From the NCBI GenBank assembly GCA_947652115.1, contig OX393561.1, positions 35,641,557-35,705,556 of the forward strand: a DNA stretch of 64,000 bases. The letters run 5' to 3'. The position numbers and the translations under genes were made by a program. Source of the stretch: Blastomussa wellsi. Lineage: Eukaryota; Cnidaria; Anthozoa; Scleractinia; Plerogyridae. The notes under the pieces are model-generated. The model was not told the origin of the DNA. It searched no databases and saw only the letters and a list, made by a program, of their open reading frames with translations. Of this stretch, positions 1 through 12,000 are shown piece by piece (position 1 is the first letter of the stretch; each line of letters starts with the position of its first letter).

Positions 1-738
1 CTGCACTTCAGGTAATGCCAAGTGGATGACTTAAATTTTCAGCCTGTCATTTAACAACTTGAGCTTTTACGGCTACACTGTATTGCATGAAGGTGTAAGG
101 ATTTCATCCTTTCAAACTACCTTGGGGCCAGAATGCAAGGTTAAAAAGCTCTCCAAATGGCACAATTCACCTAAAACAAATCATATTATTTAATATTAAA
201 TAAATTTTAATAATTATTATTATTATTGATATGGGGTAATGACACCTATTTATTGATTCATTTAGAATAAAAATGGCACCTTTAATATACTGTACATCAG
301 TGTACATGTATTTACTTTTATTAATACAGTAACTGCTTACTGGAACCATGGCCTCCCTGTGGGAGTATGCTAATTACTCCATTTAAAAGGAAAATTTTAA
401 ATTGCTAGTCACTCCTGCTGAAACGTCAGGTTAAACTGTACAAATACAGGGTCCAAAATTAAATTTTGGCATTGACTTAGTAAATTGTTTTGGTTTTGGT
501 CAACAACTAGCAATTTGTGGTCGGCACCCGGCGGCCGACAAAAAGTGTCGGCTACTTCACTCTACTTTGTTTAAAAACGTTGGCTACTTTTTTCCCAAAA
601 TTGAAGAAATTAGAGAAAGATTCTTAAAAACAGTCGGCTACTCTACTCAATGCAGCTGCCTACTTCAAATTTTACTGAAACTCTTTGGTCGCCAAAACTT
701 TTCCTTCTTCTGACAGAGGAACTCGCTACAGTCATAGA

Positions 739-825
739 TCAACAACTGACCTTTTACCTTGACGCTAATTCTGAAATAGAACTAGAAATCAAATTAGCGA
801 CAAGGTAAAAGGTCAGTTGTTTGCA
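739..825. repeat. Inverted repeat (hairpin)
   Basis: CAACTGACCTTTTACCTTG and CAAGGTAAAAGGTCAGTTG form 19-bp arms around a short centre that itself contains CTAATT / AATTAG. Confidence 0.7.
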
Positions 826-970
826 AGGGGATCTATGTCACCTATTTGCATATCATGTGACTTGATGTGAAGTAAGTAGCCTACTGGTGACCAGTTGTTG
901 CCAGTGCAATTTTTTTAGGTGGGTAGGTGCAATTTCAGACCCTATTTAAAAATAAAAGAAATATTTTACA

Positions 971-1097
971 GGGAGTAGGTGGCTGTTACAAGTGAGCTTT
1001 TTGGTCACAAGCTGATTGCTATGACCAGAGTAGCCGGCGGCATAATAGTCACATAGCCGGTGGAACCCTGGCACCCGCCGCCTTGTTTTGAAACCCC
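971..1097 (-). repeat. MITE-like repeat next to SCCPDH exon 4, partner of 4574-4739
   Basis: The minus strand begins GGGGTTTCAAAACAAG and matches the element at 4574-4739 through CACTTATAACAGCC-type sequence. It ends 26 bp from the exon 4 donor. Confidence 0.6.
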
Positions 1098-1123
1098 TAA
1101 TTTTATAATCAATTGCGCAGCAC

Positions 1124-4100
1124 CTGGAAATTGTTCTTGCGCAAACACCACACCCATGTCTGCTGGAATGCTGTCAAATCCACAAGTACCAATAACGTGG
1201 ATACCAGCACGTACTGCCTGGTCATGGTACTGAAACTGCATTTTCTCCAAGAACTGAAACATAAGTAAGGAAAATATACAATGTATATTATATAATATAA
1301 AATTTATATACTAAATAAATTGACCTCGCTCCCAATGTGTGGTTTTATAGCTCAGATGGTACAGCATCGCACTGGTATTATGGAGGTCACGGGCTCGAGT
1401 CCCATTGAAGCCCTGAATTTTTTCAGGCTTCTTTATTTCTGCCAATTGCTAAAATTAATTGGAAATCCACTGCAATGATCGTATCTCACTTCCAAAATGC
1501 AAATAATTATAGTATCTCAGTCTGTTACTGACAGTAACTACAGTGTACTGTATAAAGCGGGAGACTTCATGGTTGAGTTACCATGTTGGACTTTTAAGGG
1601 GGGACCTTCTTAACTCAGTTCAGATTTAGAGCAATTGCCAAGGGATTACTCACGACAGTATTGGGAGACAAGCAATTTTGGGGCGTTTTGAAGTATAAAG
1701 TACATGTAAAATGGTAAATATTATTTCTCGGTATGCATAATTTGAAAACATCAATATTGTCATTCTCGTCCCCAGAGCCACTTGTCCCTCTTAGTCAGCT
1801 GGACCTGTGCACAATTAAGAAACAAGTGGCTCTGGGGACACACGATTTGATTCACTGAAATCAAACAAAGGGAGTCCAACTTCCTTTGTTTGATTTCAGC
1901 GAACCAAATACGTGTGTCCCCAGAGCCACTTGTTGCTCGTGCACAGGCCCAGCCGGCTAAGAGGGACAAGCGGCTCTGGGGACGAGAATGCAATATTTTG
2001 TGTGCCAAACTAGTGCCAGTCAAAAACTGCAAATTTAAATTTTAACTTGGAGGAAAAGAGCAGAAGTATAGACCCTATGCATAAATGACTGCCAATTTAA
2101 CATTCTTTTGTATATATTTAAATTAGCATCACTAACCTTGTTTTTGAGCTAATAATTTTTACCCTCAAATGTGAGTGAGGCTAATTTAAATATTAAAAGA
2201 ATTTTAAATTGGCAGGCATTTATGCATAGGGTCTATTGATTATTGATTCAGATTACATATCAGAAATAACATGACCTTCTTTTTAATTAATCACACCTAT
2301 GGAATATTCTTACAATAGTTTACATGTAAAGGACAAAAGCTACAGTATTGTAGAAATTCTGTACTTGTAACTGCAGCTGTTTATTTCATCATATGTTATA
2401 CGATAACACAAATTTCATAAGACATGTATTGACAATGGTGTAAATTCTCAGATTTATAAGGTTTAGGGTATTTTTCTATAAATTACATGTATATTGGTTA
2501 TGTGACTGGTCAAACAAGGCTGTGAATCATTTGCAACTTTTGAAGGACCCTTCGATGGAACAAACCTGTGCAAAATTCGTATCTGTTGGAGGTCTAGTTT
2601 TCAAAATATCATGGTTAGAAACCTTCCTAGCAATTCGTAGTTACTGTAAGAAAGATCCCCTTAATCAAAATACTGTACAAGTTCCAGTTTAGCAAGGGGT
2701 ATTGAATGGTCTTTGTGAGCATTTTGTTGGTATGCAAGCAGTTTGTTTTTTCTCTCTGCAAGCATGAGCATCGACAAAAATTAGCGGGCACTTTGCAAAA
2801 ACTACCTGGACTAAAAACAGAGCAAGTGTAAAAATATGCGAGAATGAGCAAATGAGCACCCAGATAATTTTCGCAAACATTTTAAGCAGAAGCCTAATTT
2901 TGCAAGCAGAACAAAGTTTTGAGGGACCATTTACAGGTGTATGACCCCATTAATTCAATCAACACCTTTCCTTACCCTTGACCGCATGCCTACAATCATT
3001 ATATAATGGCCAATAAATTCTTAGGAGCTGAGGGTGAGTAGAGGGGAAAAGGGGCGAGGGAAGTCTGACAGGGGAATAGTACATGCAGCAACACATTTTT
3101 AAATTGAGGTTGTCCATCCTACATGACTGTATATCAGGAACCCAGACAATGTTAAATGTCCCGGCTGCGTGAATTAAAAAAAAAACAATGAAAGTAAAAT
3201 GTCACATATACATTAAAGGAGGCTGCTCAGTTGTGATGATTTGAGTCATGTTTTGTGAAGAACTGAAATGAAAGAAACTTAGAAATAGGTGATACTAAAC
3301 CAAAAAGAAACAAGGATGGCTAAGGATGGGAAAGATTGAGATGGATTGCAAATGTCGAATTTTAAAAATTTAGCCTTAATTTTGACATAGCTCCTTTAAA
3401 ACGTATCACATCTCACCTCTGGCTCTCCACTGATATCCAAATGATGACAGCCATTCTCCACAGCTGCCTTGACAACAGATTCTCCATAAAACCGATACTG
3501 CAGAACACAACATCAAAACTATGATTACATGTGATTGGCAGAGAAAGAAAGATTTGTATAGTAATGTTGTACCAATATCCTGAAATTAGAAAAGCCTTTA
3601 TGGATATTTCAGTCAAGTTATTCGAGAATGGACCAATAATTATTTCATCCCCATAATTGTTTTTTGTTTCTGTGCAACACAATAGCAGCAAATAAAGCAA
3701 TCAGGTTATGTATGCTGCATCTTAAAGGAATTTTTATTACCAACTATTTTTTCCTTAGCTCATACAGTGAACTGAAAATGAATGAAGTACACATTACCGG
3801 GCCAACACAATTTAAGACCATCTTGGCTGAAGAACACATTGCGTTAAGCGATGATTCATCACTGACATCAGCAACAATAACACCGACATCCTTAACTTCG
3901 TAGTCTAGAGATTAAAAACAAATAAATTGGAAACTTCACATTGCATCACCTTAGCCGAAATGCAAGTATAATTATATTAATATTAGTCTTTATAATATAG
4001 ATAGGACTCTGCACACGCTCTGATTGGTCAAAAAACCATGTTTTATCAGAGTATAAAACATAGAAAAAGCGTGTTTTATAATTGTTTTTCGTCAGCTCTA

Positions 4101-6525
4101 CGCTAGTGAAAATTCGCAAGGGATGGCGGCAAACATTTTCTTTGAAGAAATTCCGGACAAAATTCTGAGTCAAGCTGCAGAGATTGTCGAAGAAGCTTCT
4201 AAGTTCGAGAGGAAAGTAGAAGAAGCGAAATTAAATTGCTTCAGTTTATCGATCGTGCTTGTTTTGTTGTTTTTACTCTCGGCGTATAAAATCTATATCA
4301 TAAAAATGTAGAAATGTAGAAAACACTCGCCTGTGGCTCATTTTTTCTACATTTCCCTCGTGTTCTCAAATGGCCATCGTGTTTTATGACAGTATAATAC
4401 ATGGCTTAGGCTTCTTTATTTGTGAAATAGAGCATTTTTTAGTTGAGCGTCAAAAGTAATTGCATAGAAAATTGATTTCTGGTTTTGGTTTAAAAATTTT
4501 TATCTTGTGCCACTTTTTCAACCAATCAGAAGAAAAGTTACCAAAACCAATCGTGACTCATGCATACACGTCAGGGGTTTCAAAACAAGCCGGTGACTGA
4601 CGGAGTTCCACCGGTTACTTTACTATTATGTCGCCGGCTTCTCTGGTCAGAGCAATCAGCTTGCGATCAACAAGCTCACTTATAACAGCCACCTACTCTT
4701 CCAGTCGCTGACGCCTACTTCAAAACATTTTGAAACCCCTGCACGTTATCCCATGCTTTGGGTCAGCTACATGTAATTACTTTGAGTTTTGGATCACTGA
4801 ATTTTCTGCATTCTTTGCGATTGGCCATTGGCTAAAGTAATTACTTTGGCTTTGAAACTCACTCTACTTAACTTTGTGTCATTACAAATAGATGTTTTCA
4901 ATTAAGTGTTGACAAACCACAAGCAAAGAAATCACTCTTCCCAAAAACAAAGGTCAGAAACAATTCAAGGAACCAATCAAAACTTGAGCAAATATATGTA
5001 CATGTACCCAGATTATGAAGCACAGGGAACATGTGTGCCAGCTAGTCACCATAATATTCTAGTTTTTGGTTTATTTTTTTATTGGGTAAGAAAGTGGTCA
5101 GACTTTAAACCAATCACTCAACACCACACATACTGGTTTAGTTTGGTTTGGTTTGGTTTAGTTTTGTTACCTAAGACTGAATTAATTACTGCATTGAAAC
5201 AATTTACTGATGCCTGTTGTTACAGATGGTGAGGATGGAAGTGGATTGAAAATTGAAAAAAATACCATTTTTTTTTCAAATCCTCAAGCCATTTCCTAAA
5301 AAAAATAGGAAACCAATTATTATTGTTTGCTCTCCCTACTAAATTTCATTTTCATTTGATATCTTCTTCATAATAATTCTGCAGGAGCATTTTTGATAAG
5401 AGTAAAATGGCTTTAGCACAGAATCAACCCAGCATGACAATGGCCAACCGACGAGTGACCACATTGATGGGAATAGAGAAATGAGAAACTAAGGGCATGT
5501 TTTTTATGCACAATTCTGGAATAAGAATGGCTGGTACAGACTGCTCGGCGTTCTGTCCATTCCAGAATAGGAATGTGGAATAAAAGAATACGCACATTTC
5601 ACATTCTGGCCATTCTCATTCCAAAATAATGAATAAAAAAACGTGCTCTAAACTTTCTGTTAATTGCAAAGGTTTTCCAACTCTTTGAGCTATTAAACAA
5701 TCAGCTGCCATTCATAGATTTCCTGCCCTGTCACCAACTATTAAATTTGACAAACACAGATTTCAAATTATAGTTTTTATTTTCTACTGTTTTGCAAAGA
5801 TCCTTCTGCAGATCCCTGCAAAGTTCCTGGAGAATGCCTGCACATCCCTTGTAAACATTTTGCCCTTTGAATTTTATTATCACAGACTGCACGATTCTTT
5901 CAAATCTTACAGGAACATACTTTGGACTGACAACTATCGCGTGACCGAATGAAGGGTCCAAAGGTCTTTGTGTACATGTAAATGTTATTTCAAAAGTTCG
6001 AAAAAGGTGGGAAATTATCTGCTTAATTATATAAACTGTACTGAGAAAAAAGTAAGGTATCTTTAGCTTTTGAATTTCCAACCCATCATACTACAATCAA
6101 CGAGAACAATTAATGTCTGAAATAGACGAGAATTGGAAGAATGGAAGAAAACAACATCAGATCAAGCTTGCACGGGTTCTGTGAGGTGCCCAAGGGAATA
6201 ACTATTGTAATTTCTTTGTTTAAGAGTCTTTGGTTAGCTGTAGTGTATTGTCTGGTCTTTGTATCGGCCCTTGTGTACCAGTACGATAACATGTACAGAA
6301 CCCTTGCACAATCACGACAGTGAATCGAAATGAACAAGTAAATAGCTTACCGAGCTCGGTTGCTGTCTCCTGCAAAACTTTTTCCAATTTGTCTTTACTG
6401 CGACCAGCTACAGCCCACTTAAACTTTCCTTTGCAGTTTCTTGCCACCTCTCTCACCACAAACTGACCAGTGAATCCACTTGCTCCGAACACAACGATGG
6501 AGAATTCCCTTTCTGTGCTCGCCAT
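1124..6525 (-). CDS. SCCPDH: Saccharopine dehydrogenase-like oxidoreductase, 5' part (exons 1-4)
   Basis: Four coding exons are visible on the minus strand: 6351-6525, 3798-3904, 3417-3497 and 1124-1253. Splice phases agree throughout. The first exon starts MASTEREF and carries the Rossmann nucleotide-binding motif VVFGASGFTGQFV, then WAVAGRSKDKLEKVL. Exon 2 ends MVLNCVGP, exon 3 reads YRFYGESVVKAAVENG..DISGEPE, and exon 4 contains IGTCGFDSIPADMGVVF. All follow the animal SCCPDH order closely. Together they give about 164 residues, a little over a third of the roughly 430-residue family length, so the rest lies off the left edge. The family is an NAD(P)-type oxidoreductase related to saccharopine dehydrogenase. 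The vertebrate protein is found on lipid droplets and its substrate is not established. The exon 4 donor (GTGCTG) is weak and a MITE-like repeat ends 26 bp beyond it. The start codon at 6525-6523 is chosen because the family begins there; an in-frame upstream ATG would add an unrelated leader. Confidence 0.9.
1316..1480 (+). repeat. tRNA-headed SINE-like repeat, family 1
   Basis: Head GTGTGGTTTTATAGCTCAGA resembles a tRNA A-box and GGGCTCGAGTCCC a B-box. It is followed by CCTGAATTTTTTCAGGCTTC and CAATTGCTAAAATT. Related copies lie at 14880-15045 and 40640-40790. Confidence 0.6.
1768..1986. repeat. Nested palindrome carrying four copies of CCCCAGAGCCACTTGT
   Basis: Outer arms are TCGTCCCCAGAGCCACTTGT and its near-complement at 1965-1986. 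Inner arms repeat the same motif (AAGTGGCTCTGGGGACACACG and its complement). Motif orientation alternates, so the element can fold into either one long or two short hairpins. Confidence 0.75.
2078..2236. repeat. MITE-like inverted repeat element
   Basis: Ends TAGACCCTATGCATAAATG and CATTTATGCATAGGGTCTA, with AAATTAGC / GCTAATTT pairs inside. Confidence 0.75.
3214..3397 (-). repeat. Copy of the GGAGCTACGTCACG MITE family
   Basis: Contains GATACTAAACCAAAAAGAAA, CAAGGATGG(C/T)TAAGGATGGG and ends ATAGCTCCTTTAAA. Same family as 23244-23500 and 62560-62805 (plus strand) and 48889-49120 (minus). Confidence 0.6.
4574..4739 (+). repeat. MITE-like element with inverted ends GGGGTTTCAAAA / TTTTGAAACCCC
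   Basis: 166 bp with 12-bp terminal inverted repeats in an SCCPDH intron. A second copy, in the opposite orientation and lacking one end, lies at 971-1097. No coding capacity. Confidence 0.65.
5488..5652. repeat. MITE-like inverted repeat element
   Basis: AGGGCATGTTTTTTATGCAC...GGAATAAGAATGG pairs imperfectly with the complement of CATTCTCATTCC...TAAAAAAACGTGCTCT. In SCCPDH intron 1. Confidence 0.5.
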
Positions 6526-6704
6526 GTCTACAAAGAAAAAATTCCCCCGAAGAAGCGGGAGACTGGTTATGAGTAACAGTGACTGCTGGGCACCATGGGA
6601 CGCTGTTTTCAACATGGCGACCACCGGGCATTGTTGAAGCGAACTATAACGTGCATTTTATCAGGTTTTCAAGAAATAAAGAATCTATTAGATGCTATGA
6701 CATC
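6526..6704. promoter_or_regulatory. Head-to-head intergenic region, likely bidirectional promoter of SCCPDH and BRD7
   Basis: Only 179 bp separate the SCCPDH start codon (minus, 6525) from the BRD7 start codon (plus, 6705). Both 5' untranslated regions and the core promoters should lie here unless there is an upstream non-coding exon. No clear TATA box is seen. A shared divergent promoter is an inference from the spacing. Confidence 0.55.
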
Positions 6705-9019
6705 ATGGGAAAGAAGCACAAGAGCAAGAAACACCACAAAAAAGGCGCTGATGTAGCTGAAGGTAAGAAAATGTGATGAAGGAGTTTGACGGTCACGACA
6801 TATTTCCGCTCTGACCGGCAAATTCGATTAACACAATATAAACATGATACTAAACAGCCGAAAAATTGAACATAACAAATCGTTTATTCTTTCCATTTAG
6901 AAAAATCCGAAAGGTTAGAGAAGACTGAAAAGGCCGAAAAACCAATCAAGCTAGTTCTTAAGGTTGGGAGTAGCCAAGAAAAAGTCACTGCGAAGCCAGA
7001 TTCTCAAAGTTCAACGACAAATAGAGCTTCACTGAATCCAGACAAAACAAAATCTAAAGAACACTCATCGAAAAAGAAAAAGAAAAAGAGATCATCTTCT
7101 AGAGATAGAAAGAAGCCCAAGTTTGATCCAGGTTCTAATGTGAGTATCAAAATAATACATTTAAATTTCACGATTAATGCATGGTTCAATTCTGGGAGAG
7201 TTGAAAAAACTGATCCCCGGTCCGCGGACTACCCACTGACACCCTAGTCCACGGGCTACCCTACAGACTAGTCCGTGGACTACCCTGCGGACTACCCCTA
7301 TGGACTACCCTCAAAAATCAACCAAAATTTCTTCTGCGGGTTAAAGAAATACAAGAAACATACCTACAATTCCCGTCGAAATTGTTGGGACGCTTGCTAT
7401 GTTTACAACTAGAAACAAGAACAAATATTCTCACTTCCCCTCTCCCCTTTTGCAATGCCTCCAGACTGCTACCTAATTTACAACATTGTTTGTCGGGAGA
7501 GGGGGCTTCTATTTCATAGCGATCGTTTTTAATTGTCAAGCTATCTGTTGGCAAATGTCCCAAGTACTTCTGGTGGGGATTGTAGCTACCGACACGAGCA
7601 TTCAAAACACTTGCCATCTTGGTAAAAATGGGGTGAGACTGACAGACTGGGTTGAAAAGCAAAATGGCAGGTGTTTTCAATGATCGCATCGTCAGCTAAG
7701 TAAGTTTCTTGCCTTTCTTAAACCCACAGAAGTAAATTTGGTTTATTTTTAAGGTAGTCTGCAGGGTAGTCCATGGACTAAGGGGTCAGTGGTATTCCGT
7801 TCAATTCAATTCCCCTTCAATTCTACCTCTAACCTTCCCCCCCCCCCCCCCCCTTTCCTCCAGGGCAACCCCCAGGACAAGTCCAGCCATTTCGGCCCGA
7901 GGGTGGGGAATTGTTTTAAGCTGTTTTGTCGCGGGGAGTGGGGATGGGGCAAATCGAAAGTACCTTCATGATGTCGTTCCTACTGCGCCACTTATCGGTT
8001 CACATGATGGTTCCGTACGACGTAAAAGAGACTGCCTATTTCCAGCAAAAATCCGTAATAATTGTAGCCGACTGGTATTCAAAGGTTTTTTTTTTATAAA
8101 GAAACATGAAAAATAAAACAATTTTCTTTAAAAAGTGGCCATCTGTAGGACGCCTGGATGGCCATCTGGCTAAAGGCCTGTGAGAGTAAAGTACGTCTTG
8201 CACAAGAATAATGCAGTACCCTGGCAGACGCTCGAACCTGGACCGTCCGATCCAGAGCCCTAACCATGCCTCCCACAGCATAATAAGACTTGCTAAAAAT
8301 GCACACTTGTTGACGTAATGAGTAATAAGTAGTGTGTCTTTATCTGTATGCAGGCCTGTCCATCACCTTCATCAATCAGTAGCCATGAAAGATCAAAGAG
8401 GAAAAGAGACAGACAAGAGTTGGACGGAGATAGCAGCAGTCTTATTGATGCAGAAAGACCAATCAAGAAAATCTACATAAAACCAATTGAACCCCCAACT
8501 AGGTAACATTTTAATGAACACTGCAAATTTAAGAAATAAGATTTGGTTATTCCTTCCCAGGTGGAAGGAATTTGGTCTCAGGATTTATTGCTTGTTTAAT
8601 CTGTGGTAAACATCAGCCTGTAATAATCTAAAACTTTAATGCAGTTTTCAAGTAATATAAAATACAATAGGCAGTGTTTCATCACATTTCAAAACCCTGA
8701 GAAGAGAGTTACAGCGAAGTACTTTTGATGAACTTCGAGATGTGGTGAAACACTCTCTTGAGTGTTTGATATATCTTTTCAATCAAAACTAAAACTACGT
8801 AGAAAAAAAAAAGAAATAAAATTGTAAAGATCTATTCTAATTAAAATTTTATATTGATGGGCCACTTGAACTTACCGGTAATATATAGAGGATATCGCAT
8901 GGCCGCGCGGAGATACAAAATTTCTCCTCAAATGTTGAAAGATATTTCACGAGTGAGTGTAGCGAACGAGTGAAATATGTTTCAACACAAGAAGAGAAAT
9001 TTTGTATCTCCAAGCGGCC

Positions 9020-9050
<31 letters not shown>

Positions 9051-12000
9051 ATGAACTTCCAAACCTTTCCACTTCTGCCGGGAAAGGCGCTATTTATCAC
9101 ATAACCATAGCAATGGTGATATCTTCACACATAAAAAACTCAAACATACTGCAAGTGGTGATACTTGCAACAGATTGGCATGTCTTTGGATGGGACTTTT
9201 AAAGAGGTGTTCTCATTTTAATAAATAAATGAAATCTTTCTTTTCTCCAGGAACAGTCCAGAAACTAGAAAAGTTGGTGGTGAGTAGTTAGTTCTTGATT
9301 GTTCAAATGTAGACTTGTCTCAGTTTTGAATGTGTAGTTCCAGAAAATCTCTATATTACTCCCCCCCCCCCCCCCATAGAAGTATTGAAAATTCTGGGGG
9401 TGGGGGTTCCCAAAGGACAAAAAATAAAGGAGTGCCTGAAACTGAATTAGAAATTCTAGATGGGTGTTGGGTCTTGGGAACAATTTATCATTTCCACGGG
9501 AAGGCATGGACATTTTTCACCTGCACAGAATTTCTCAGTGTGCTTTTTTGGTGGCGGAGTACTTCAGTAGCAAAGCTGTGCATCGAGCAGCAAAGCTATA
9601 AGGGGATTATTCAGGGGTTGAGTGGAGATCCCACTTACTTCCAGCTACGTTTTTTGGGCAAGGTGCAAACAAGGAATTCCAACGGGTCAATTTCCCACTG
9701 TTCTGTCAAATCATGTCTACTAGAAGTTTTCTTATTTTTTGTCAGGCCAGATAGCTGAGCTTGTTAGATTTCTGACCTGAGGTGTACCCCCTTCTTATCT
9801 GGAACACTGTAGGATAACAAAAGACACATTTGCATTAAAATTTAATGGTCAGTTGTGATGTCACAAAATAAAAAAATTATTAAATTCAAGTTAAATCAAC
9901 ATTTTCACAGAAAATTTCAGACTGTCCCCAGCAAGAGCAAACATTAAATTGAGAGCTTAACATATCTTTTAAATTATAGAGAGGAGCCAGACTGCATAGA
10001 CAAAACATGTATGGTAAATTACAGAGATGTCACTCAAACTCTCTATTCCCTTGTGTCCACCAATCCTAGAAGCTACCCAGGGTAGGACATTTTATGAGAC
10101 TACGCAATGTACCCAGAGGACAGGGGTGGCACTTCAAGCGGTGTGATCACCCAGCCATTCATGTATATGTTGTAGTGTGAAATGTGGAGGGTAAGAAAAG
10201 AATTAAACAATCAATCAATCAATTTTCCTGTTATCTATTTTTGTTGTAGGTTATTTGAGAGAACCACAGATCTCACCTCTCCAGCTGTGTTTGGAAAACG
10301 TGCACTGTACACTTCAAAGGTCAGTAAATTCTGACATTAAGTAATGTCTTATAGCCATCTCTTTATGGCATCAAAACATAACCAAGTGAATGTAAAGATT
10401 GTAGATCAACGCAAAACATGGAAACCTATTAAAATAACGAACTGACCTTGTGCAAGTCAAATGAAACCGTTATTAATTAAATTGGTAACAATGGGCTAAA
10501 TTCTAAAGATCAAACTGATGTAGCAGAAATGCTAAATTTCTTTATTACGGAAATTGGGCCATCCCTTAATAGGCATGTAATGAATGTTGATAACTCCTTT
10601 GTTGAATTTCATACTGAAACTGATAAAGATTTCATATTTGAAAAAACAACACCAGCACATGTTTTTGCCTTGGATTAAATAATATTTTTGTCAAACTTTT
10701 AAGGGAATGTTTGGACCTATTAGCAGAACCTCTCACTCACATATTTAATTGATCTTTAATAACTGGTATCTTCCCTGATGAATGGAAATCTGCTAGAGTA
10801 CGTCACTTCATTGTATAAAAATTCTGGGAAGCATTCCAATCTGACAAATTGCAGACCAGTATCAGTAATTTTGGTTGTGACTTAATCATAATTTTATCTC
10901 TTATTTTAATTACTGTTATTTCCCTCACAGGAAGGATACTCAGGGATTCTTTGCCTATCCTGTGAATGACACAATAGCTCCAGGATACTCGAACATCATC
11001 ACACACCCAATGGACTTCAGCTCCATGAAATACAAGATTGATTCCAATGACTATCATTCTTTAGAGCAGTTTAGGGTAAGGCAGACACAATGTGGTTGAT
11101 GTGAACTGTCAGTTTCTGACAACACTTTGCACAAAGTTGTACCGTCACATTATTCGGCATACAGACTATGAATTGGGGTTTAAGGACATTTTACATACAG
11201 TCAATGACACAGGTTTAAAACTTTTGATAGTTTCTTTTAAGTTATTACTGGGGAGATAAAAATTCCAGACCTTCCAATCTATATTTGCCAGTTGCAGTTA
11301 AAATTGTAGCTTTTTTCAACATAATAGCCTTCCATTGCTATCAGTGGCTTGTGTAGCAGGCATACCCCCAAAAACGAAATTAAAAAAACCGTATCAAATC
11401 TCAATGCAAAAGTCCTTCTTAAACTATTATTATATATATATAGATTACTTCATAGAAAGTGCGACATATGGAGTTTTATTCACGAGTTGCAAAACTTTGG
11501 AAAACGAACAAGTGAGCACAGCGAACGAGTAAGTTTTCCAAAGTTTTGCAACGAGTGAATATTAATCCGTACAAAGCACTTTCTACGCTGTAATTTGTTT
11601 ATTATATATAACGAGTACTCAACCATTGTAAACTTAAAGCGATTTTTCTAGTCTATAATTAAAGAGTTAAACGCAGCGCGGGAAAAACAAAGCTGCAAAT
11701 GCATTCTGATGGCTTTCCAAGCGAGATCTCTTTTAAATAGAAAAGAAAAATTGCGGCAATGACAAGCTATCGTAAACAAGAACTTTATTTAAATAGCGGT
11801 ATAAAACACACTGTGTTAATACTTTTTAAAAGAAAAGCTTTTGCTATCGCATCGAGAAATGTCACCATATAAGTGAATCAACTACTGCGCACAAATCAAC
11901 TGGCGAATTTTTGAACAAATGTTGTGATAACACAAGGAGTCGGTTCATTAAACAATAATTACGACGTAAATCCATATTCAAAAATGAAATATTTACTTTA

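Noticed and set aside
3664..3903. 79-codon plus-strand frame
   Set aside because: It is the antisense shadow of SCCPDH exon 2 (3798-3904, minus).
10803..11057. 84-codon minus-strand frame
   Set aside because: Antisense shadow of BRD7 exon 7, which encodes the bromodomain ZA loop on the plus strand.
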